From Mauremys mutica (Eukaryota > Chordata > Testudines > Geoemydidae): DNA of 64,000 bases. This document shows positions 42,620-51,734 of the stretch, in pieces. The position numbers and the translations under genes are program-made. The notes beneath the pieces are model-generated. The model did no database searches. It had not been told where the DNA came from and was given only the letters and a program-made list of their open reading frames with translations. The stretch spans positions 3,265,733 through 3,329,732 of the forward strand of contig NC_059094.1 of the NCBI RefSeq assembly GCF_020497125.1, read 5' to 3'. Within the stretch, counting starts at the first letter, position 1. Each line of letters starts with the position of its first letter.

Positions 42620-42829
42620 CAGGGCCGGCTCCAGACCCCAGCGCGCGCTTGGGGCGGCGTCCCAGCGGGAGGGCAGCAGGCGGCTCCGGCGGACCTCCCG
42701 CAGGCCAGCGGACCCTCCACAGGCACGTCTGCGGGAGGTCCACCGGAGCCGCGGGACCGGCGACCGCTAGAGCGCCCCCCGCGGCGTGCCACCGTGCTTG
42801 GGGCGGCGGAAATCCTAGAGCTGCCCCTG
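42620..42829. mobile_element. hAT-like CAGGGCCGGCTCCAG element
   Basis: 210 bp. The ends are CAGGGCCGGCTCCAG and CTAGAGCTGCCCCTG. The 8-bp duplication CTCCTCCC is perfect at 42612-42619 and 42830-42837. It carries TTGGGGCGGCG near both ends, like the copy at 25280. The interior is over 75% GC. Confidence 0.9.
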
Positions 42830-42837
42830 CTCCTCCC

Positions 42838-43908
42838 CTAGTAAACATGTGTGCTAAGGATCTGAATGTCTTGGCTTCAAATCCTGCTGATGACCTGGCG
42901 GTGGGGGCGGAAGAGAGTTATGGATGCATATAATGGTATCAATTTTTCTAGTTTTCTCATTTTAAAATTGTATCAATTGAATTTGTACAGTCAGAAAACA
43001 CCCTGAAGAAGTTCTGTAGTTAAAAACCCTATCAATGATGGGGCAATGTATGACAAAAGCCAGGCGTTCCACATTTCAGTCATGTTCTCAGTTTGATGGT
43101 TGTGCCAATGCATGTTTGACAGCCCTCGAGTCACATTTACTATCCTGTGAGCCCTTCTCTTGCTTGAAAGGGTCTGTAGTGAGTTATGGGGAAGGGGAGC
43201 TAGTCGGGGCTGCTTGCAGAAACTCCCAAAGGTGCCGCTCTGAATATGCACCTGGAGGTGTGTGATCTGAATGACACCTCTGATTCTTTCAGTCAAGCCC
43301 AAGAAGGCAAACAGTGCCACAGTGAGGCTGCTGCCACCATCTCTGTTCCTCTGTGGCCAGCTAGAGACAGTCAGACACCTCTGTATGTCAGGGGGTTGGG
43401 GAAGGGCCTGGGACAGGCTCTCACAGCTTGGGCCATTCCCAGTCTCCTGCTGCCAGTGACAGGCAGTGGTGCACAGCTCCCCCCCGCCCCCTTCATTAAA
43501 TGTTGACATGTTCTGGCTCATTAACAATCTGTGTGCAGATTTTCAGATACACTAAACGGGTCCCTAGTGCTGGAAAGCACCTGAGCTGCTCCCACAACCT
43601 ACCCCATGGACAGTTCTGCTGGGCTCCTCACACTGCTCCTGGTATACTGGCAGTCTGGCAGCTGGGTGCCTGGGCCACACACAGCAAGGGGAAGGCAGCT
43701 GGGCTCCAGGTGTCTGTGCTGTGGGCCCAGTGCATACCTGCAGGTGAATGGCTCATACTGGAAGGGCTTGTCCAAGACACTGGGAAGAATATGGCCAGCA
43801 TTCCCCAGCTACCCTTGGCGTTTGGGCACTCCAGAAATGACACACAGATGTGAAACCCCTAGAGTGGGGCCTGGTTTCCAGCGGAACTCATAGCTGCAGC
43901 TGACGTTA
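42838..43908. other. Unassigned sequence
   Basis: No named repeat or convincing gene. The 178-codon antisense frame ending at 42991 shows no family resemblance and overlaps plus-strand frames. Confidence 0.35.
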
Positions 43909-44292
43909 GGGTTGCCAACTTTTTGACTGCAGAAAACTGAACACCCTTACCCCACCCCTGCCCCTTCTCCGAGGCCCCTCGCTCCACCCCACCTCACTCT
44001 CCCCCACCCTCATTCATTTTCACTCGGTTGGGTGTGGGAGAGGGTAAGGGCACTGGCTGGAGTTGTGGGCTCTGAGGTGGGGCCAGGGATGCGGGAGGGG
44101 GCTCGTGGCTGGGGGTTGGGTTGCAGGGGGCTGAGGGCTCTGGGGTAGGGCTGGGGATGAGGGGTTTGGTTTGCAGGATGGGGCTCCGGGCTGGGACAGG
44201 AGGTTGGGGTGCAGGAGTGGGGGAGAGCTCCAGCTGGGGGTGGGGGCTCTTGGTTGAGGCTGAGGGGTTTGGAGTGCAGCAGGAGGGGTGGG
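43909..44292 (+). mobile_element. GTTGCCA-type DNA element, copy 5, truncated
   Basis: It begins GGGTTGCCAACTTTTTGACTG after TA. It has the same CCCACCCTCATTCATTTTCACT block as copies 1 and 2. It is lost where the next element starts. Confidence 0.6.
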
Positions 44293-44600
44293 CAGGGCCG
44301 TCCCTTGGCATACACAGTTGCGTAGGGCACCCAAAAATTTGGGGCACCACCCTCACTGGCCTCAGCTGGAATCCTCTCTTCTCCGGCCCCTCCCCCACAC
44401 TGGGCTGGCAGGCTTCTCCTCAACCCCACCCCCTCCCTCCCTCGGTCCACAGCCGGCCGGCTGAGGGCTCCAGCCTCTGGCTCTGCCGACCCAGCCCTGG
44501 GGAGCCCAGAGCGGCGCAGCCCCGGCCCACTGCTGCCCGGAGCCTGCCTGCCTGCGCCACTCGGTGAGTGTGGGGGCGGGAAGGGGGGGGTTAAAGTGAC
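44293..44600. mobile_element. CAGGGCCGTCCCTTGG element, partial
   Basis: The left end CAGGGCCGTCCCTTGG and GTAGGGCACCC resemble the hAT-like element at 17856. I find no matching right terminus, so the extent is a guess. Confidence 0.45.
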
Positions 44601-44624
44601 AGTGCGCTCACTGTCTCTCACAGT

Positions 44625-44876
44625 TCACCAACACACACACAGTCTCTTTCGCACACACACTGGCTCTCACACCCACATACACTCTGCCTCTCATAATACA
44701 GATTGTCACACACACACAGTCTCACACTCCCCAACATACACTGTTACAGAGTCCCCCCAACACACAATCTCTCTCTCTGTCTCTCTCACACGTACTGGCT
44801 CTCTCCCACACTCACATACATACACACATGCGCGTGTGCGTGCACACACACACACTCTGTCATGCACACACACTTG
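44625..44876. repeat. Degenerate (CA)n-rich tract
   Basis: About 250 bp dominated by interrupted ACAC, CTCT and TCACAC motifs, followed by (TTG)n at 44884-44896. It is low complexity; frames through it are meaningless. Confidence 0.85.
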
Positions 44877-45189
44877 CATTATTGTTGTTGTTGTTATTGC
44901 TTGGTACTTCCTGTCAGAATGCTTGTGGTGAGCCAGGAGTGGCCAGGGGCTGCAGGTGGGCTGTGGGCTCCAGCAAGGTGCAGCCTCCGTGTGACAGCAC
45001 AAAGCCTGCCTTGAGCCACTGCCGCAGCGTCTGCTGCGTACGAAGCTCAGTGTGTGTCAGCAATGGGGGGCGGTGGGGGTGGTGGGTGCCCCCTTGATAC
45101 ACGGGTTGGCAGTGCTAGTAGGGGACTGCCTTCAATAGAGCATGGGGCACCAGTTTAATAATACTGTGGATCGTGTGGGGGTGGGGGGG

Positions 45190-45241
45190 ATGCTGTCTAG
45201 ACACTATTTTTAGAGTACTAGCACGAGCCTTGCAAACTCAA
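45190..45241 (-). repeat. Old MITE, left half, split by Harbinger
   Basis: GAGCCTTGCAAACTCAA here joins AGTCTGTTGACCCAAGC after the Harbinger element. The two halves together look like one MITE ending in TGTGTAGACATACCC at 51606. Confidence 0.5.
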
Positions 45242-45811
45242 GGGTATGTCTACACTACAGGATTACTCCGATTTTACAAAATTCGATTTTTGGGAACAGA
45301 TTGTATAAAGTCGAGTGCATGCAGCCACACTAAGCACATTAATTCGGCGGTGTGCGTCCATGTACCGAGGCTAGCGTCGACTTCCGGAGTGTTGCACTGT
45401 GGGTAGCTATCCCATAGTTCCCGCAGTCTCCACCGCCCATTGGAATTCTGGGTTGAGATCCCAATGCCTGATGGGGCAAAAAACATTGTTGCAGGTGGTT
45501 CTGGGTACATGTCGTCAGGCCCTCCTCTCCCTCCCTCCCTTCCTCCCGCCATGAAAGCAACGGCAGACAACCGTTTCATGCCTTTTTTCTTGGGTTATCT
45601 GTGCAGACACCATACCACGGCAAGCGTGGAGCCCGCACAGCTGACTGTTACCATAAGTCTCCTGGGTGCTGGCAGATGTGGGACTGTATTGCTACACAGC
45701 AGCAGCTCATTGCCTTTTGGCAGCAGATGGTGCATTAGGACTGAACGCCATCATCATCCTACAGAGATGGGAGTGACTCAGCCAGGTCATTTCCCATTTT
45801 CTGCCAAGCGC

Positions 45812-46261
45812 CCTGACCGGGAAAACCGAGAGGTGTGCTGCTTGCCAGGGGCTAGGATTCACGATGTGACGGAGAGACTGCCGAGACTCATCAAGCCCTC
45901 GGATGGCTACCCCTTCCTGCTTCTCCACATGGGCACCAATGATACTGCCAAGAATGACCTTGAGTGTATCACTGCAGACTACGTTGCTCTGGGAAGAAGG
46001 ATAAAGGAGTTTGAGGCGCAAGTGGTGTTCTCGTCTATCCTCCCTGTGTCAGGAAAAGGCCAGGGTAGAGACCGTCGAATCGTGGAAATCAACGAATGGC
46101 TACGCAGATGGTGTCGGAGAGAAGGGTTTGGATTCTTTGACAATGGGATGGTCTTCCAAGAAGAAGGATTGCTAGGCAGAGACGGGCTCCACCTCACGAA
46201 GAGAGGGAAGAGCATCTTTGCAAGCAGGCTGGCTAACCTAGTGAGGAGGGCTTTAAACTAG
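45812..46261 (+). pseudogene. CR1 ORF1, C-terminal SGNH esterase part
   Basis: Translation gives CCLPGARIHDV, LLLHMGTNDTAKND, NEWLRRWCRREGF and GLLGRDGLHLTKRG, ending at TAG 46259-46261. These are the Gly/Asn block and the Asp-x-x-His block of the SGNH/GDSL esterase carried by CR1 ORF1. The GDS serine block is missing because the copy is truncated upstream, and the reading frame runs in from Harbinger sequence. It is not functional. Confidence 0.85.
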
Positions 46262-46379
46262 GTTCACCGGGGGAAGGAGACCAAAGCCCCGAGGTAAGTG
46301 GGGAAGTGGGATTCCGGGAGGAAGCACAAGCAGGAGACTGCAAGAGGGGAGGACTCCTGTCTCAGACCGAGAAAGCGGG

Positions 46380-49168
46380 ACAATCAGTGGGTTATCTTAA
46401 GTGCCTATACACAAATGCAAGAAGCCTGGGGAACAAGCAGGGAGAACTAGAAGTCCTGGCACAGTCAGGGAATTATGATTTTTAATTGGAATAACAGAGA
46501 CTTGGTGGGATAACTCACATGATTGGAGTACTGTCATGGATGGATATAAACTGTTCAGGAAGGACAGCAGGGCAGAAAAGGTGGGGGAGTTTGCGTTGTA
46601 CGTAAGAGAGCAGTATGACTGCTCAGACCTCCAGTATGAAACTGCAGAAAAACCTGAGAGTCTCTGGATTAAATTTAGAAGTATGAACAACAAGGGTAAT
46701 GTCGTGGTGGGAGTCTGCTACAGACCACCGGACCAGGGGGATGAGGTGGACGAGGCTTTCTTCCAGCAACTAACAGAAGTTGCTAGATCACAGGCCCTGG
46801 TTCTCATGGGTGACTTTAATCACCCGATATCTGCTGGGAGAGCAATACAGCAGTGCACAGACAATCTAGGAAGTTTCTGGAAAGTGTAGGGGGACAATTT
46901 CCTGGTGCACCGGTGCTGGAGGAACCAACTAGGGGAAAAGCTCTTCTTGACTCTGCTGCTCACAAACAGGGAAGAAATAGTAGAGGAAGCAATAGTGGAT
47001 GGGAACCTGGGAGGCAGTGACCATGAGATGGTCGAGTTCAGGATCCTGACACAAGGAAAAAGGGAATGCAGTAGAACAGAGACCCTGGACTTCAGAAAAG
47101 CAGACTTCGACTCCCTCAGGGAACTGATGGGCAAGGTCCCCTGGGAGAATAACATGACGGGGAAAGGAGTCGAGGAAAGCTGGCTGTATTTCAAAGAAAC
47201 CTTATTGAGGTTGCAGGAACAAACCATCCCGATGTGTAGGAAGAAAAGTAAATATGGCAGTCGACCAGCTTGGCTTAACAGTGAAATCCTTGCTCGTCTT
47301 AAACACAAAAGAACAGCTTACAAGAAGTGGAAGATTGGACAAATAACCAGGGAGGAGTATAAAAGTATTGTTCAGGCATGCAGGTGTGAAATCAGGAAAG
47401 CCAAATCACACTTGGAGTTGCAGCTAGCCGGAGATGTTAGGAGTAACAAGAAGGGTTTCTTTAGGTATGTTAGCAACAGGAAGAAAGTCAAGGAAAGTGT
47501 GGGCCCCTTGCTGAATGAGGGAGGGAACCTAGTGATGGAGGATGTGGAGAAAGCTAGTGTACTCAATGCTTTTTTTGCCTCTGTCTTCACAGGACAAAGG
47601 TCAGCTCCCAGACAGCTGCACTCTGCAGCACGGTATGGGGAGGAGGTGACCAGCTCTCTGTGGGGAAAGAAGTAGTTCGGGGCTATTTAGGAAAGCTGGA
47701 CGAGCACAAGTCCATGGGGCCGGATGCGCTGCATCCGAGGGTGCTAAAGGAGTTGGCCGATGAGATTGCAGAGCCATTGGCCATTATCTTTGAAAAAATC
47801 ATGGCGATCGGGGGAGGTCCCACGGATGACTGGAAAAATAAGCTAATGTAGTGCCCATCTTTAAAAAAGGGAAGAAGGAAGATCCAGGGAACTACAGGCC
47901 AGTCAGTCTCACCTCAGTCCCTGGAAAAATCATGGAACAGGTCCTCAAGGAATCAATCCTGAACCACTTAAAGGAGGGGAAAGTGATCAGGAACAGTCAG
48001 CATGGATTCACCAAGGGCAAGTCATGCCTGACTAACCTAATTGCCTTGTATGACGAGATAACCGGCTCTGTGGATGAGGGGAAAGCAATGGATGTACTAT
48101 TTCTGGACTTTAGCAAAGCTTTTGATACAGTCTCCCACAGTATTCTTGCCAGCAAGTTAAAGAAGTATGGGCTGGATGAATGGACGGTAAGGTGGATAGA
48201 AAACTGGCTAGATGGTCAGGCTCAACGGGTAGTGATCAATGGTTCCATGTCTAGTTGGCAGCCAGTATCAAGTGGAGTGCCCCAAGGGTCGGTGCTGGGG
48301 CCGGTTTTATTCAATATCTTCATTAACGATTCTGGAGGATGGTGTGGACTGCACCCTTAGCAAGTTTGCAGATGACACTAAACTGGGAGGAGTGGTTGAT
48401 ACGCTGAGGGTAGGGCTAGGATACAGAGGGACCTAGACAAAATTAGAGGATTTGGGCCAAAAGAAATATGATGAGGTTCAACAAGGACAAGTGCAGAGTC
48501 CTGCACTTAGGACGGAAGAATCCCATGCACTGCTACAGACTAGGGACCGATGGCTGGGCAGCAGTTCTGCAGAAAAGGACCTAGGGGTTACGGTGGACAA
48601 AAAGCTGAATATGAGTCAATAGTGTGCCCTTGTTGCCAAGAAGGCTAATGGCATTTTTGGGTTGTATAAGTAGGGGCATTCCAGCAGATCGAGGGATGTG
48701 ATCATTCCCTCTACTCAGCACTGGTGAGGCCTCATTTGGAGTACTGTGTCCAGTTTTGGGCCCCACACTACAAGAAGGATGTGGATAAATTGGAGAGAGT
48801 CCAGCGGAGGGCAACAAAAATGATTAGGGGGCTGGAGCACATGACTTATGAGGAGAGGCTGAGGGAACTGGGATTGTTTAGTCTGCAGAAGAGAAGAATG
48901 AGGGGGGATTTGAAAGCTGCTTTCAACTACCTGAAAGGGGGGTTCCAAAGAGGATGGATCTAGACTGTTCTCAGTGGTAGAAGATGGCAGAACAAGGAGT
49001 AATGGTCTCAAGTTGCAGAGGGGGAGGTTTAGGTTGGATATTAGGAAAAACTTTTTCACTAGTAGGGTGGTGAAGAACTGGAATGGGTTACCTAGGGAGG
49101 TAGTGGAATCTCCTTCCTTAGAGGTTTTTAAGGTCAGGCTTGACAAAGCCCTGGCTGGGATGATTTAG
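46380..49168 (+). pseudogene. CR1 ORF2 (endonuclease and RT), degenerate
   Basis: It starts with LYTNARSL-type sequence near 46405. Endonuclease blocks follow: CYRPPDQ, LMGDFNHP and GGSDHEMVEF (near 47016-47041). After frame changes near 46890, 47675 and 47850 come RT blocks [49 protein letters not shown] and KFADDTKLGG (near 48361-48390). The C-terminal [12 protein letters not shown] to WNGLPREVV blocks end at TAG 49166-49168. Each expected catalytic block is recognisable, but at least four frame changes and a stop at 48960 inactivate it. Confidence 0.88.
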
Positions 49169-49907
49169 TTGGGTTTGGTCCTGCTTTGAGCAGGGGGTTG
49201 GACTAGATGACCTCCTGAGGTCCCTTCCAACCCTGAGATTCTATGATTCTATGATGACAATGGCTAGCAGTCATACTGCACTGTCTGCTGCCAGCCTAAG
49301 ATGTAAAAGATAGATGGAGTGGGTCAAAACAAGAAATAGACCAGATTGTTTTGTATTCATTTGCTTCCTCCCTCCCTCCGTGAAATCAACAGCCTGCTAA
49401 ACCCAGGCTTTTGAGTTCAGTCCTTGAGGGGGCCATTCTGTGTGACAGTTGTTTGTGTTTCTTATTGATGCAAAGCCTCTGCCTTTGTGAAATTTAATTC
49501 CCTGTAAGCCATGTCGTCAGTCACCCCTCCCTCTATCAGAGCAACGGCAGACAATCGTTTCACGCCTTTTTTCAGTGCAGATGCCATAGAACGGCAAGTA
49601 TGGAGCCCGCTCCACTCAACACAGCAGTCAAGAACATTGTAAACACCTCGCCCATTATTGTGCAGTTTATGCTGAACCAGAACCTGGAAAACTAGGCGAA
49701 GAGGAGGTGACGGCAGCGCGGCAACGAGAGTGATGAGGACATGGACACAGAATTCTCTCAAACCGCGGCGCTTTGGGGATCATGTTGTTAATGGGGCAGG
49801 TTCTAGCTCTGGAACGCTGATTCTGGGCCTGGGAAACAAGCACAGACTGGTGGGACCACACAGTATTGCAGGTGCGGGACGATTCCTAGTGGCTGCAAAA
49901 CTTTCGC

Positions 49908-50612
49908 ATGCGTAAGGGCACTTTCATGGAACTTTGTGACTTGCTTTCCCCTGCCCTGAAGCGCCAGAATACCAAGATGAGAGCAGCCCTCACAGTTCAC
50001 AAGCGAGTGGCGATAGCCCTGTGGAAGCTTGCAACGCCAGACAGCTACCGTTCAGTCGGGAATCAATTTGGAGTGGGCAAATCTACTGTGGGGGCTGCTG
50101 TGATGCAAGTAGCCAAAGCAATCACTGAGCTGCTGCTACCAAAAGTAGTGACTCTGGGACATGTGCAGGTCATATTGGATGGCTTTGCTGCAATGGGATT
50201 CCCTAACTGTGGTGGGGCGATAGATGGAACCCATATCCCTATCTTGGCACTGGAGCACCAGGGCAGCCAGTACATAAACCGCAAGGGGTACTTTTCAATG
50301 GTGCTGCAAGCACTGGTGGATCACAAGGGACATTTCATCAACATCAACGTGGGATGGCCGAGAAGGGTTCATGACACTTGCGTCTTCAGGAACACTAGTT
50401 TGTTTAAACGGCTGCAGCAAGAGATTTACTTCCCAGACTAGAAAATAATCGTTGGGGATGTTGAAATGCCTATAGTTATCCTTGGGGACCCAGCCTACCC
50501 CTTAATGCCATGGCTCATGAAGCCATACACAGGCAGCCTGGACAGTAGTCAGGAGCTGTTCAACTATAGGCTGAGCAAGTGCAGAGTGGTGGTAGAATGT
50601 GCATTTGGACGT
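49908..50612 (+). pseudogene. Harbinger transposase (DDE_Tnp_4 type), stopped and truncated
   Basis: The frame reads MRKGTFMELCDLL, a helix-rich DNA-binding part, then GAIDGTHIPI (D106), GWPRRVHDTCVFRN (D156), TAG at 50439-50441, and on in the same frame LGDPAYPLMPW and VVECAFGR (E230 if the stop is counted as a residue). These are the catalytic blocks of PIF/Harbinger transposases, which cut and paste DNA. After ECAFGR the expected continuation is lost near 50612: the next bases belong to the far end of the minus-strand gene, so the transposase C-terminus is deleted. Confidence 0.88.
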
Positions 50613-50669
50613 ACACTCACCAGAGGTCCCTTCTCCGGCTTCATGGTCCAGGATACTGCCTTGGGAGGG

Positions 50670-51194
50670 TTAGGAGGCTATTTCAGTCAGGCTGAGGAAA
50701 AGATCCTCGCTGTTGGGGAGAATGGTGTGCTGTGTGCTCTCCACAAGCTCATCCTCCTCCTCCTCATCATCTTCCCCATCTGCAAAATCCTCAGGCATGG
50801 CTGAGAGTACCCCCTCCTCGGAATCCACGGTCAGGGGTGGGGTAGTGGTGGCGGCGCCCCCTAGAATTGCATGCAGCTCAGCGTAGAAGCAGCATGACTG
50901 TAGCTCTGCACTGGACCGTCCGTTTGCTTCTTTTGCTTTCTGGTACGCTTGTCTGAGCAACTTAACTTTCATGCGGCACTGTAGTGAGTCCCTATTGTGG
51001 CCTCTCTCCATCATGCCCATGGAGATTTTTTCAAATGTTTTGGCATTTTGTCTTTTGGAACGTAGTTCTGCTAGCACGGAATCCCCTCCCCATACAGCGA
51101 TCAGATCCAGTACCTCCTGTACAGTCCACGCTGGAGCTCTTTTTCGATTCTCGGACTGCATGGTCACCTGTGCTGATAAGCTCTGCATGGTCAC
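50670..51194 (-). CDS. Harbinger Myb/SANT-like accessory protein
   Basis: An open frame of 174 residues on the minus strand, convergent with the transposase. Residues about 20-110 (RAPAWTVQEVLDLIAVWG, then CRMKVKLLRQAYQKAKEANG) look like the trihelix/Myb domain of the second PIF/Harbinger protein, which helps transposase enter the nucleus and bind the ends. The C-terminus is acidic (GEDDEEEEDELVES). A 27-bp tandem duplication at 51150-51205 doubles the start region (two Met-Gln-Ser), so the native start could be either. The C-terminal end may be altered by the internal deletion next to it. Confidence 0.75.
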   Translation of the reverse strand: MTMQSLSAQVTMQSENRKRAPAWTVQEVLDLIAVWGGDSVLAELRSKRQNAKTFEKISMGMMERGHNRDSLQCRMKVKLLRQAYQKAKEANGRSSAELQSCCFYAELHAILGGAATTTPPLTVDSEEGVLSAMPEDFADGEDDEEEEDELVESTQHTILPNSEDLFLSLTEIAS

Positions 51195-51550
51195 CTGTGC
51201 TGATCAGCTCACCACACTGGACAAACAGGAAATGAAATTCAAAAGTTCACGGGGCTTTTCCTGTCTACCTGGCCAGTGCATCTGAGTTCAGATCGCTGTC
51301 CAGAGCAGTCACAATGGTGCACTGTGGGATAGTTTCCGGAGGCCAATACCGTCGAATTGCGTCCACACTAACCCTAATTCGAACCGGCAATGTCGATTTC
51401 AGCACTACTCCCCTCATCGGGGAGGAGTACAGAAATCGATTTAAAGAGCCCTTTATGTCGAAGTAAATGGCTTCTCTGTGTGGACTGGTGCAGGGTTATT
51501 TCGATTTAACGCTGCTAAATTCGACCTAAACTTGTAGTGTAGACCAGGCC

Positions 51551-51606
51551 CAAGTCTGTTGACCCAAGCTGGGAGGCTTGCTCCAAAATGCTGTGTAGAC
51601 ATACCC
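51551..51606 (-). repeat. Old MITE, right half
   Basis: It ends in TGTGTAGACATACCC, an inverted-terminal type shared with Harbinger. It pairs with 45190-45241. Confidence 0.5.
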
Positions 51607-51734
51607 ATAGTGACCTTTAGTCCCAGTGAGCTCTTGTTCTCCAGTCAGCTCTAGAGAGACTTTAACACCACAATGTGTGTATGCATTACAGCAGCGAACA
51701 GAGGAGAAGCAAACACGGAGAGTTTGCTGGGAAC

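Larger units (their letters stand above)
45800..49254 (+). mobile_element. 5'-truncated CR1 LINE inside Harbinger
   Basis: It begins within ORF1 (left edge approximate), runs through ORF2 and ends in ATTCTATGATTCTATGA at 49254, after which Harbinger sequence resumes. There is no target duplication, as usual for CR1. About 3.45 kb survives. Confidence 0.88.
45242..51550 (+). mobile_element. PIF/Harbinger DNA transposon, degenerate, split by a CR1
   Basis: The left terminus GGGTATGTCTACACTACA and the right terminus (GGCCTGGTCTACACTACA on the other strand) are inverted. The flanking CAA (45239-45241 and 51551-51553) is a 3-bp duplication, as expected for this superfamily. It encodes a DDE transposase on plus and a Myb/SANT-like protein on minus, the standard two-gene plan of PIF/Harbinger. 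A CR1 copy occupies about 45800-49254. A GCAACGGCAGACAA.CGTTTCA segment occurs in both arms (45558 and 49540), an internal duplication. Confidence 0.88.

Noticed and set aside
42991..43527. 178-codon minus-strand frame
   Set aside because: No recognisable domain, overlapped by plus-strand frames, and surrounded by repeats. Kept as unassigned.
44596..45014. His/Thr-rich frames
   Set aside because: Translations of the (CA)n-rich low-complexity tract.
44293..45120. Complete hAT-like element
   Set aside because: Only the left terminus is visible; no matching right end or duplication of GGGGTGGG was found.
45242..45800. A separate second Harbinger copy, based on the repeated GCAACGGCAGACAA segment in both arms
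   Set aside because: Only one pair of termini with one CAA duplication is seen, so an internal duplication within one element is the simpler reading.
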